Assembly: GCA_021204885.1 (NCBI GenBank)
Contig: JAJPYP010000259.1
Coordinates: forward strand, 1 to 5,528
Length of the DNA: 5,528 nt
Direction: 5' to 3'
DNA from: Prevotellaceae bacterium
Lineage (GTDB): Bacteria > Bacteroidota > Bacteroidia > Bacteroidales > Bacteroidaceae
Positions 1-5,528 of the stretch are shown here, one piece after another. Positions within the stretch are counted from its first letter, which is position 1, and each line of letters opens with the position of its first letter. The notes beneath the pieces were generated by a model. It did not search any database. It saw nothing but the letters and a program-made list of their open reading frames with translations, and was not told the origin of the DNA. The position numbers were made by a program, and so were the translations under genes.

Positions 1-794
1 ACGACTTCATGCCCGACATCTACCGCAAGCTCGACTGGCTCTCCAAAGAAGACCTCATCAAGCGCATGGTCTCCCGCGAGTTCAACCGCTTCTCCGAGTA
101 TTACCACGACCGCGAGGAGATACAGTTGGCCACCGACGAAAACCCGCGTGCCAAACGAGATAGAGCCGGGCATAGCGGCAAAGGTGACAAGTCACGCGGC
201 CGTCAGGCCGAAGCGGGTTATACCCGCCTCTTCATCAATTTGGGCAAGAAAGACGGTCTCTTCCCCAATGAACTCATGGGGCTTATCAACCGCAACATCC
301 GCGGGCGGGTAGCGTTGGGACGCATCGACATCATGCAGAACTTCTCCTTCTTCGAGGTGGAAGAGCAAGACACCTCCACCGTGCTGAAGTTCCTGAACCG
401 GGCCAACTGGAACGGCCGTAAGGTAACCGTGGAGGTAAGCGATGAAGGCGACGGCAAGCGGGAACAGCCGGTTAGAGAAGTCCAAGGCAACGGCAGGTGG
501 GAACAGCAGGGTAGGGAAGCCCAAGGCAACCCTGCCCCGGAGAAGCCCCGTCGCGCCACTTATCAGCGTGAGAAACCGGTTAGGCGCGAGCGCAAGCAAG
601 CAGCGGCATCCGACGACTTCTATTCCAAGCCCCATCCCAAGAAGGACGATTGGAAACAGTTCTTCCAGCACGACGACGCCCAGCCAAGGACCAAAGGCAA
701 GAAGAGCTCCCAAAAGCAAGACTATTTCAAAGGCCCCGAACCCGATTTCAGCGAGGAGGGGTGGGCCCGGAGAATGCCCAAGAAAAAGAAATAA
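1..794 (+). CDS. DEAD-box RNA helicase, C-terminal part (5' end outside window)
   Basis: The reading frame is already open at base 3 (Asp-Phe before the first Met at 9), so the gene starts upstream and the RecA-like helicase core is not visible. What remains is the linker after the second RecA domain (KLDWLSKEDLIKRMVSREFN), then a DbpA-type RNA-binding domain (RRM-like fold, PF03880 by recognition) at about 216-440. That domain carries the family pattern YTRLFINLGKKDGL, then NELMGLIN and a conserved stretch IGR/RVALGRIDI followed by FSFFEVEE. A basic, Gln/Lys/Arg-rich, probably disordered tail runs from 441 to the stop and ends in PKKKK. In DeaD/CsdA- and DbpA-like helicases this architecture binds structured RNA during ribosome assembly or at low temperature. 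The exact member (DeaD versus another DEAD-box protein) cannot be settled without the core, so no symbol is given. metK follows 33 bases downstream with no visible terminator, so co-transcription is possible. Confidence 0.87.
   Translation, partial: DFMPDIYRKLDWLSKEDLIKRMVSREFNRFSEYYHDREEIQLATDENPRAKRDRAGHSGKGDKSRGRQAEAGYTRLFINLGKKDGLFPNELMGLINRNIRGRVALGRIDIMQNFSFFEVEEQDTSTVLKFLNRANWNGRKVTVEVSDEGDGKREQPVREVQGNGRWEQQGREAQGNPAPEKPRRATYQREKPVRRERKQAAASDDFYSKPHPKKDDWKQFFQHDDAQPRTKGKKSSQKQDYFKGPEPDFSEEGWARRMPKKKK
453..530 (+). repeat. Two-copy in-frame tandem repeat, 39 bp (13 codons), in the helicase tail
   Basis: Two adjacent 39-base units (453-491 and 492-530) encode GKREQPVREVQGN and GRWEQQGREAQGN. 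In the better-conserved 31-base core, 461-491 versus 500-530, 27 bases match. The period is an exact multiple of three, so gain or loss of a unit would keep the frame. A weaker echo (EKPRR, EKPVRR) follows. The repeat lies in the disordered basic tail beyond the DbpA domain, where RNA-contacting repeats are common in DEAD-box proteins. Contribution to RNA binding is an inference. Confidence 0.8.
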
Positions 795-827
795 GAACGT
801 ACCGGCGGTACAATCAACGAAGAAACT

Positions 828-2120
828 ATGGGATATCTATTCACATCCGAATCGGTGTCGGAAGGACACCCCGACAAAGTGGCGGACCAAATATCAGACG
901 CCGTTCTCGACAAACTCTTGGCCTATGACCCCCGTTCCAAAGTGGCTTGCGAGACCTTGGTCACCACCGGGCAAGTCATCTTGGCCGGTGAGGTACGTAC
1001 CGAAGCCTACGTCGATTTGCCACTCATTGCCCGCGAAGTCATACAGAAGATAGGCTACACCAAAGGCGAGTACATGTTCGAGAGTAATTCGTGTGGCGTG
1101 CTCAGCGCCATTCACGAGCAGAGCCCCGACATCAACCTTGGCGTGGAGCGGGAAGACCCCATGGAGCAGGGAGCCGGCGACCAAGGTATCATCTTCGGCT
1201 ATGCCACCAACGAGACCGAGAACTACATCCCCTTGTCGCTCGACTTGGCCCACCGCATCCTGCGCGTGCTCTCCGACATCCGCCGGGAAGGCAAGTTCAT
1301 GCCTTACCTGCGCCCCGATGCCAAGAGTCAAGTCACCATCGAGTACGACGACAACGACCGCCCGGTGCGCATCGACACCATTGTTCTCTCTACCCAGCAC
1401 GATGAGTTTATCCAGCCCGAAGACGACACTCCCGAGGCCCAATTAGCTGCCGACAAGGCCATGCTCGACACCATCCGCCGCGATGTCGTCGAGGTGCTTA
1501 TGCCCCGCGTCATCGCCTCCATCGGTTCCGGGAAAGTACGCGCCCTCTTCAATGCGGACATCACTTACCTTGTCAATCCCACGGGCAAGTTCGTCATCGG
1601 TGGTCCCCACGGCGACACGGGACTTACCGGGCGCAAGATTATCGTCGACACCTACGGTGGTAAAGGCGCTCATGGCGGCGGTGCCTTCTCCGGCAAGGAC
1701 CCCTCGAAAGTAGACCGCTCGGCCGCATACGCCGTACGCCACATCGCCAAGAACCTCGTGGCCGCCGGCGTGGCCGACGAGATACTCGTGCAAGTCTCCT
1801 ACGCCATCGGCGTGGCACGCCCTGTAAGCATCTACGTGAACACTTACGGACGCAGCCACGTGCAGCTCACCGACGGTGAGATAGCCCGTAAGATCGACGA
1901 GCTTTTCGACCTGCGCCCCAAAGCTATAGAGGAGCGGCTGAAGCTGCGTAACCCCATCTATTTGGAGACCGCCGCCTACGGGCACGTGGGCCGTATCCCC
2001 CAAGTGGTGACCAAGCAGTTCAACTCCCGTTACGAGGGCAACAAGACCCTCACCGTGGAGCTTTTCACTTGGGAGAAATTAGATTACGTGGAGCGCGTCA
2101 AAGCCGCCTTCGGCCTGTAG
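828..2120 (+). CDS. metK: S-adenosylmethionine synthase (methionine adenosyltransferase)
   Basis: This cytoplasmic enzyme makes S-adenosylmethionine from ATP and methionine, releasing phosphate and pyrophosphate. The 430-residue product carries all family signatures. The N-terminal GHPDK is at 13-17 (metal and phosphate contacts H14, D16, K17). DAKSQVT is at 164-170, and GAGDQG at 115-120 is the first PROSITE-type signature. [13 protein letters not shown] at 258-270 is followed by GGGAFSGKD at 283-291 and KVDRS at 294-298, the second signature and phosphate-binding lysines. It is longer than the roughly 384 residues of E. coli MetK. Part of the extra length is an acidic insertion around 191-212 ([13 protein letters not shown]), which I associate with Bacteroidota MetK. 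The ATG at 828 sits directly before the conserved [15 protein letters not shown] start, so the start is firm. The 33-base leader is too short for a SAM riboswitch. The next gene begins 19 bases after the stop, suggesting an operon. Confidence 0.98.
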   Translation: MGYLFTSESVSEGHPDKVADQISDAVLDKLLAYDPRSKVACETLVTTGQVILAGEVRTEAYVDLPLIAREVIQKIGYTKGEYMFESNSCGVLSAIHEQSPDINLGVEREDPMEQGAGDQGIIFGYATNETENYIPLSLDLAHRILRVLSDIRREGKFMPYLRPDAKSQVTIEYDDNDRPVRIDTIVLSTQHDEFIQPEDDTPEAQLAADKAMLDTIRRDVVEVLMPRVIASIGSGKVRALFNADITYLVNPTGKFVIGGPHGDTGLTGRKIIVDTYGGKGAHGGGAFSGKDPSKVDRSAAYAVRHIAKNLVAAGVADEILVQVSYAIGVARPVSIYVNTYGRSHVQLTDGEIARKIDELFDLRPKAIEERLKLRNPIYLETAAYGHVGRIPQVVTKQFNSRYEGNKTLTVELFTWEKLDYVERVKAAFGL

Positions 2121-2139
2121 CCTCCCCCTTCAAAGCGGT

Positions 2140-2874
2140 ATGACGGCGGTTTCAATCATTTGCACGGCAGCGGCGGGAATGGAAGGCATCCCCATGCCCT
2201 ACACCCCACGCATGGACGACGGCATCACCGCCATCCTGCTGGGCTGCTTCTTCCTCTCCGCCTACATCCTTTCGCGTAGCCGCAAGTTCCTGCAACAGCT
2301 GGCCAAGGATTTCCTGCTGCACCGCGAGCGCCCCAGCATCTTCACCACTTCCACCGCCACCGACCTGCGTTACCTATTGCTCCTGCTCCTGCAAACCTGC
2401 GTGTTGGGCGGCATTTATTTCTTCGACTGTTCCGTAGACAAGCACCCCGCGTTGCTGGGTCAGTGCACCCCCTTCCTGTTGCTGGCCATCTATACGGGCG
2501 GCTGCCTGCTCTACCTTTTCGCCAAATGGTTGCTCTACACCTTCCTTGGTTGGATATTCTTTGACAAAAACATCGTCTCCCTCTGGTTGGAGTCCTATTC
2601 CACCCTGCTTTATTACTTGGGATTCGCCCTCTTTCCGCTCGTGCTGCTCATCGTCTATTTCAATTTAAGCCTTCAGATAGTGCTCGTTGTAGGCCTCATT
2701 TTGGTGCTTTTGTTTAAAATATTGGTATTTTATAAATGGATAAAGCTTTTTTGTGACAATTTGCATGGCATTTTGCTTTTAATTGTCTACTTTTGGGCCG
2801 TGGAAATCATCCCTTGTTTCCTTCTTCAACAGGGGTTGGTGCAGTTAAATGATTGTCTGACTATAAAAATTTAG
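2140..2874 (+). CDS. DUF4271 family integral membrane protein
   Basis: The 244-residue product is a hydrophobic inner-membrane protein of unknown function. By its topology, its position between metK and hemD, and the C-terminal YFWAVEIIP pattern, it fits the Bacteroidota family DUF4271. Likely membrane segments are about 29-44, 78-95, 110-141 (long, perhaps two), 152-176, 178-203 and 208-233. A polar, basic loop (about 45-77, with SRSRKF and LLHRERPS) lies between the first two and is probably cytoplasmic. There is no signal peptide or catalytic motif. The start is uncertain: ATG codons at 2179 and 2194 are also in frame, and the first 13 residues are not needed for the fold. Base composition changes sharply inside the gene. 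The segment 2221-2280 is about 62% GC, while 2701-2880 is about 32% by hand count, with codons shifting to TTT, TTG, TTA and ATT. The stop is four bases from the hemD start. Confidence 0.85.
   Translation: MTAVSIICTAAAGMEGIPMPYTPRMDDGITAILLGCFFLSAYILSRSRKFLQQLAKDFLLHRERPSIFTTSTATDLRYLLLLLLQTCVLGGIYFFDCSVDKHPALLGQCTPFLLLAIYTGGCLLYLFAKWLLYTFLGWIFFDKNIVSLWLESYSTLLYYLGFALFPLVLLIVYFNLSLQIVLVVGLILVLLFKILVFYKWIKLFCDNLHGILLLIVYFWAVEIIPCFLLQQGLVQLNDCLTIKI
2788..2795 (+). promoter_or_regulatory. Candidate internal -7 promoter element (TACTTTTG) upstream of hemD
   Basis: TACTTTTG matches the Bacteroidota -7 consensus TAnnTTTG at every fixed base and is identical to the -7 box of the tyrS promoter in this window. 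It lies in the AT-rich last third of the DUF4271 gene, about 83 bases ahead of the hemD start. The best upstream -33 candidate is TTTG at 2760-2763, but the gap to the -7 box is 24 bases, longer than the usual 19-21, so the match is incomplete. If active, transcription would start near 2800 and serve hemD and the genes after it. A chance match in T-rich membrane-protein coding sequence is a real alternative. Confidence 0.35.
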
Positions 2875-2878
2875 TACA

Positions 2879-3631
2879 TTGAAGATAAGGAAAGTACTCG
2901 TGTCGCAGCCGGCACCGGCCACTGTAAAGTCGCCCTACTACGACATCGCTGAAAAACACGGTGTGAAGATAGATTTCCGTCCGTTCATCAAAGTGGAAAG
3001 TCTCTCTGCCAAGGAGTTCAGACAACAGAAGATTTGCATACTTGACCATACCGCCGTCATCTTCACCTCCCGTCACGCCATTGACCACTTCTTCCATCTT
3101 TGCAGCGATTTGCGCGTGACCATTCCCGAAACCATGAAGTATTTCTGTGTTTCCGAGACCATCGCCCTCTACATCCAGAAGTATGTGCAGTACCGCAAGC
3201 GGAAGATTTTCTTCGGTGCTACCGGCAAGTTCGACGACCTGTTGCCCGCCATCATCAAACACAAGACCGAGAAGTATCTCGTGCCCATGTCCGACGTACA
3301 TACCGACGAGATTAAGACCCAGCTCGACAAGCATAAGATCCAGCACCATGAGGCCGTCATGTACCGTACCGTGAGCAACGATTTCACTCCCGAAGAGACC
3401 TTCGACTACGATATGCTGGTCTTCTTCAGTCCGGCTGGAGTGGCCTCCCTCCAAAAGAACTTCCCCCATTTCGACCAGCAGGAAATCAAGATAGGCACCT
3501 TCGGATCCACCACCGCGCAAGCCGTTCGCGACGCGGGGTTACGGTTGGACTTGGAGGCCCCCAGCATTCAAGCTCCCTCCATGACCGCCGCCTTGGACCT
3601 CTTCATCACCCAGTGCAATAAAGAAAAATAA
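2879..3631 (+). CDS. hemD: Uroporphyrinogen-III synthase family protein (HemD-like), TTG start
   Basis: HemD closes and inverts hydroxymethylbilane to uroporphyrinogen III, the branch point to haem, sirohaem and corrinoids, in the cytoplasm. The 250-residue length is normal. The two-lobed family pattern is visible: VLVSQPAP at 6-13, VIFTSRHAID at 60-69 (the FTSxxA motif of lobe one), YFCVSETIA at 88-96, KYLVPMSDVH at 132-141, MYRT at 161-164, VFFSPAGVASL at 181-191 and IGTFGSTTAQAVRDAG at 205-220. The sequence closely follows the Bacteroides version. The start must be TTG at 2879, because an in-frame TAA lies at 2864-2866, the conserved N-terminus begins at residue 6, and the next in-frame Met is far downstream. 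No Shine-Dalgarno is seen, and the leader is AT-rich. The gap from the DUF4271 stop is four bases, so translation may be coupled. No other tetrapyrrole gene is in the window, so the reaction in vivo is inferred from family only. A hairpin follows the stop. Confidence 0.9.
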   Translation: MKIRKVLVSQPAPATVKSPYYDIAEKHGVKIDFRPFIKVESLSAKEFRQQKICILDHTAVIFTSRHAIDHFFHLCSDLRVTIPETMKYFCVSETIALYIQKYVQYRKRKIFFGATGKFDDLLPAIIKHKTEKYLVPMSDVHTDEIKTQLDKHKIQHHEAVMYRTVSNDFTPEETFDYDMLVFFSPAGVASLQKNFPHFDQQEIKIGTFGSTTAQAVRDAGLRLDLEAPSIQAPSMTAALDLFITQCNKEK

Positions 3632-3633
3632 AC

Positions 3634-3661
3634 GATGCGGTCCCTGTAAAGGGACCGCATC
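3634..3661 (+). terminator. Perfect 12-bp hairpin with GTAA loop between hemD and rnpA (terminator or processing element)
   Basis: Bases 3634-3645 (GATGCGGTCCCT) pair without mismatch with 3650-3661 (AGGGACCGCATC), leaving a four-base GTAA loop, a stable GNRA-type tetraloop in RNA. It begins three bases after the hemD stop and ends 24 bases before the rnpA ATG. A T-run does not follow directly: the nearest is CTTTT at 3674-3678, about 13 bases on. It is therefore not a textbook intrinsic terminator. It could be a weak terminator, a 3'-end stabiliser for the upstream message, or a cleavage site. No promoter is visible between it and rnpA, so some read-through seems needed. Confidence 0.7.
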
Positions 3662-3685
3662 CCATATACGCTGCCTTTTACCGCC

Positions 3686-4099
3686 ATGGCTTACACCCTG
3701 CACAAGTCTGAAAGGTTGCACAAAAGGAGCCTCATCGAAAAGATGTTTACCGGCGGGTCGCGTTCCTTCTCCCTCTTTCCCTTGCGCGTGGTATACTATC
3801 CTTGCGACGCGCCCGGCGGAAATGTCGCTATCCTTGTCTCCGTATCCAAGCGCCGCTTCAAACATGCGGTGGACAGGAACCTTTTGAAACGACGCATCCG
3901 CGAGGCCTACCGGCTGCAAAAGCAACCGTTGCTGGATGCGCTTGCCTGCAAGCAGTGTTCCATGGCCATCGCCTTCATCTACCTTTCCCCTAAGTTGGAG
4001 CCCTACCGCCTCATCCAGACGCGCATGAAGACCGCTTTGGCACGCATAGCCGAGAAAGCGGCTGAAAAACCCCGTCCCGCCACAACCACGGAAGCATGA
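3686..4099 (+). CDS. rnpA: Ribonuclease P protein component
   Basis: RnpA is the small basic protein that joins the RNase P RNA to remove 5' leaders from pre-tRNAs. The 137-residue product shows the N-terminal family pattern [12 protein letters not shown] at 3-14. The RNR box is at 64-73 ([10 protein letters not shown]), preceded by [12 protein letters not shown] at 52-63 and followed by AYR. Length is slightly above the usual 110-130 because of a basic and Thr/Ala-rich tail after residue 122. The ATG at 3686 is supported because the family homology starts at once after it. There is no Shine-Dalgarno (leader CTTTTACCGCC). The stop overlaps the yidD start as ATGA, so the two genes are likely translationally coupled. 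In most bacteria rnpA follows rpmH, but here it follows hemD and a hairpin. Confidence 0.96.
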   Translation: MAYTLHKSERLHKRSLIEKMFTGGSRSFSLFPLRVVYYPCDAPGGNVAILVSVSKRRFKHAVDRNLLKRRIREAYRLQKQPLLDALACKQCSMAIAFIYLSPKLEPYRLIQTRMKTALARIAEKAAEKPRPATTTEA

Positions 4100-4317
4100 G
4101 AAAGCTGCTCACCTACCTGCTGTTGCTTCCCATCTACTTCTACCGGAAGTGCATCTCCCCCATGACACCCCCCTCGTGCCGTTTCACCCCCACCTGCTCG
4201 GAGTATGCCATCGAAGCCATCCGCAAGCACGGCCCCTTCAAAGGGCTTTGGTTGGCCGTAAAGCGCGTGTCGCGTTGCCATCCTTGGGGCGGTTCCGGTT
4301 ACGACCCCGTGCCCTGA
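4096..4317 (+). CDS. yidD: Membrane protein insertion efficiency factor YidD
   Basis: YidD is a small inner-membrane-associated protein that aids YidC-dependent insertion of membrane proteins. The 73-residue product begins with an amphipathic or hydrophobic stretch ([15 protein letters not shown], 4-18). It then has the family core [14 protein letters not shown] at 28-41, with the cysteines C28 and C34, and ends in [14 protein letters not shown] at 60-73, including the third conserved cysteine C61. Length is normal for the family. Its ATG lies inside the end of rnpA, a four-base overlap, which preserves the rnpA-yidD pairing found across bacteria. The usual next gene, yidC, is absent: a TatD-like gene begins 38 bases later. 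Confidence 0.96.
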   Translation: MRKLLTYLLLLPIYFYRKCISPMTPPSCRFTPTCSEYAIEAIRKHGPFKGLWLAVKRVSRCHPWGGSGYDPVP

Positions 4318-4355
4318 CACGACCCTGAACAACCCCTTTTCCCCACGACCTCGCC

Positions 4356-4997
4356 ATGACCCTTCCCGTCGATATACACACCCATCGGTTGCCTGCCGTG
4401 CCGGGCAGGGCCATTGTCAACCGCTATCCCGACACGTTCCATGCCGATGAAAAGGGGTACTTTTCAGTCGGCATCCATCCATGGTATATAGGGCAGCCCG
4501 AAGAGCAAGAGCCTGCGCAAGACCTTTTGGAAGCTGCCGTCAGTCTGCCGCAAGTCCTTGCCGTGGGTGAGGCCGGGCTCGACCGCTTGGCACGCGCCCC
4601 CATGCCGTTGCAAATGGATCTGTTTGCCTATCAGGCACGCCTTGCCATGCTGGTGCAGAAGCCCCTTGTCATCCACCTTGTCAAAGCCGTCGACGAGCTG
4701 TTGCGGTTGCGGCACCGGCTTCGTCCCGCCAATCCTTGGATTATCCACGGTTTCCGAGGTAACGCCACACAAGCGAATGGCCTGCTCAGACAAGGCTTGT
4801 ACCTGTCATTCGGCGAGCGCTATAACCCAGAGGCCCTGCAAGTTACCCCCATAGACCGGCTTCTTGTCGAGACCGACGAGAGCCTCCTTTCTGTCGACAC
4901 CCTCTATGAGCGTGCCGCTCTTTTGCGCCAAATCTCCGTGGAAGCGTTGCGCCAAAGCGTCGGGGAAAACGTGGCCCGTCTCTTTTTTAAGAGCTAA
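4356..4997 (+). CDS. Short TatD family metal-dependent hydrolase (putative DNase or phosphoesterase)
   Basis: TatD proteins are TIM-barrel metalloenzymes of the amidohydrolase superfamily. Several have DNase or 3'-5' exonuclease activity, but the substrate of this one is unknown. At 213 residues it is shorter than the usual 255-265. Even so, the expected metal ligands can all be picked out: HTH at 8-10, E72 in GEAGLD, H107 in PLVIHLVKA, H131 in IIHGFRG and D174 in LVETDES. GIHPW at 39-43 matches the conserved GxHP. The arginine normally found after the third histidine (IHxRxA) is replaced, giving IHLVKA. The ATG at 4356 is chosen because the first metal motif (DIHTH) begins five residues later. 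It lies 38 bases after yidD with no promoter or terminator seen between, so it probably belongs to the rnpA-yidD unit. It ends just ahead of the tyrS promoter. Confidence 0.88.
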   Translation: MTLPVDIHTHRLPAVPGRAIVNRYPDTFHADEKGYFSVGIHPWYIGQPEEQEPAQDLLEAAVSLPQVLAVGEAGLDRLARAPMPLQMDLFAYQARLAMLVQKPLVIHLVKAVDELLRLRHRLRPANPWIIHGFRGNATQANGLLRQGLYLSFGERYNPEALQVTPIDRLLVETDESLLSVDTLYERAALLRQISVEALRQSVGENVARLFFKS

Positions 4998-5000
4998 AGG

Positions 5001-5031
5001 TTGCGACTTCCGCGAAAGAGTCGTACTTTTG
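5001..5031 (+). promoter_or_regulatory. Bacteroidota-type promoter of tyrS
   Basis: TTG at 5001-5003 (-33 box, consensus TTTG) and TACTTTTG at 5024-5031 (-7 box, consensus TAnnTTTG, all fixed bases matched) are 20 bases apart, the spacing expected for the primary sigma factor of Bacteroidota. Transcription should begin around 5036-5040, giving a leader of about 22-26 bases before the tyrS ATG. The promoter starts three bases after the TatD-family stop codon. The spacer contains the inverted repeat CGACT (5004-5008) and AGTCG (5019-5023), which may be chance or an operator. Confidence 0.8.
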
Positions 5032-5061
5032 CAGCATAATATCCGTTAAAAACAGTTTTCA

Positions 5062-5528
5062 ATGAACTTTGTAGAAGAATTAAGATGGCGTGGCATGCTC
5101 CACGACATGATGCCCGGCACCGAAGAGTTGTTGGCAAAAGAACGAGTCACCGCCTACATCGGTTTCGACCCCACCGCCGACTCCTTGCACATCGGACACC
5201 TTTGCAGCGTCATGATCTTGCGCCACTTCCAGCGTTGCGGGCACAAGCCCATCGTGCTCATCGGCGGCGCCACCGGCATGATAGGCGACCCTTCGGGCAA
5301 GTCGGCCGAGCGCAATCTCCTTGACGAGGCCACCATCGCCCACAACATGGCCGGTATGAAACGCCAAATGGCCAAGTTCCTCGACTTCGACTCCGACGCG
5401 CCCAACCATGCCGAGATGGTGAACAACTACGACTGGATGAAGGATTTCACCTTCCTTGAATTCGCCCGCACCGTGGGCAAGCACATCACCGTGAACTACA
5501 TGATGGCCAAAGACTCCGTCAAGAAACG
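5062..5528 (+). CDS. tyrS: Tyrosine--tRNA ligase, N-terminal part (3' end outside window)
   Basis: TyrRS activates tyrosine with ATP and attaches it to tRNA-Tyr in the cytoplasm; it is a class I synthetase. The first 155 residues are visible, about a third of the usual 400-430. They carry [16 protein letters not shown] at 32-47 with the class I HIGH signature at 43-46, then [20 protein letters not shown] at 65-84. [18 protein letters not shown] at 138-155 is a stretch typical of bacterial TyrRS. The KMSKS loop and the anticodon-binding and S4 domains lie beyond the window. The ATG at 5062 directly precedes the usual short lead-in [12 protein letters not shown], and the leader AAAAACAGTTTTCA is A/T-rich with no Shine-Dalgarno, as is common in Bacteroidota. 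A dedicated promoter sits just upstream, so it can be expressed apart from the rnpA-yidD-tatD genes. Confidence 0.97.
   Translation, partial: MNFVEELRWRGMLHDMMPGTEELLAKERVTAYIGFDPTADSLHIGHLCSVMILRHFQRCGHKPIVLIGGATGMIGDPSGKSAERNLLDEATIAHNMAGMKRQMAKFLDFDSDAPNHAEMVNNYDWMKDFTFLEFARTVGKHITVNYMMAKDSVKK

Noticed and set aside
192..719. Long open frame on the - strand opposite the helicase tail
   Set aside because: It mirrors the codon bias of the + strand gene, shows no family motifs and has no start or promoter context.
795..827. Possible SAM-responsive riboswitch or hairpin before metK (GTACC at 799-803 facing GGTAC at 807-811)
   Set aside because: The gap between genes is only 33 bases, too short for any known SAM riboswitch, and the dyad has five-base arms around a three-base centre, too small to rely on.
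442..1053. + strand open frame crossing the end of the helicase and the start of metK in another frame
   Set aside because: Its product is low-complexity Ser/Pro/Arg-rich sequence overlapping two well-supported genes.
1443..2003. 186-codon open frame on the - strand inside metK
   Set aside because: It lies wholly opposite strongly conserved metK sequence, and its product has no recognisable domain.
2853..2881. Promoter-like TTG, 19-base gap, TACATTG just at the hemD start
   Set aside because: The -7 box lacks one T of TAnnTTTG, and transcription would begin inside hemD beyond its only usable start codon.
2861..3520. 219-codon open frame on the - strand opposite hemD
   Set aside because: It is explained by GC-rich third positions of hemD and has no motif or upstream signal.
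4318..4350. Seven-base direct repeat CACGACC (4318-4324 and 4344-4350) between yidD and the TatD-like gene
   Set aside because: It is short and C-rich, expected by chance in this composition, with no accompanying promoter or dyad.
4998..5061. T-box or other tRNA-sensing leader for tyrS
   Set aside because: The predicted leader is about 22-26 bases, far too short for a T-box, and none of its conserved elements are present.

Overview
The window is an ordinary, densely packed housekeeping stretch of a Bacteroidota genome, most likely from the order Bacteroidales. Three things point there. The gene order metK - DUF4271 - hemD - rnpA - yidD - tatD-like - tyrS is typical of that group. Its HemD and MetK sequences look Bacteroides-like. 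The promoter ahead of tyrS matches the Bacteroidota -33/-7 consensus (TAnnTTTG), and none of the starts has a clear Shine-Dalgarno sequence. Coding DNA is GC-rich (about 60% where counted by hand), higher than in Bacteroides itself, so the genus is left open.

All eight genes are on the + strand. The window opens inside the 3' end of a DEAD-box RNA helicase (to 794), of which the DbpA-type RNA-binding domain and a long basic tail are visible. After 33 bases comes metK (828-2120), then after 19 bases a six-segment membrane protein of the DUF4271 family (2140-2874). The last third of that gene falls to about 32% GC and holds a candidate internal promoter. Four bases later hemD (2879-3631) begins on a TTG codon. 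A perfect 12-bp hairpin with a GTAA loop (3634-3661) separates hemD from rnpA (3686-4099). The end of rnpA overlaps yidD (4096-4317) by ATGA. A short TatD-type metal-dependent hydrolase follows (4356-4997), then a clear promoter (5001-5031) and the 5' end of tyrS (from 5062, running off the window).

The genes serve RNA remodelling, S-adenosylmethionine synthesis, a tetrapyrrole-type enzyme, tRNA processing, membrane protein insertion and tRNA charging. They look like a set of growth genes read together rather than one pathway. No mobile element, RNA gene, CRISPR array or defence system is visible, and nothing here supports a novel system. The points most worth a second look are the hemD gene outside any visible tetrapyrrole context, the AT-rich end of the DUF4271 gene with its promoter-like site, the hairpin ahead of rnpA, and rnpA-yidD separated from its usual partners rpmH and yidC.
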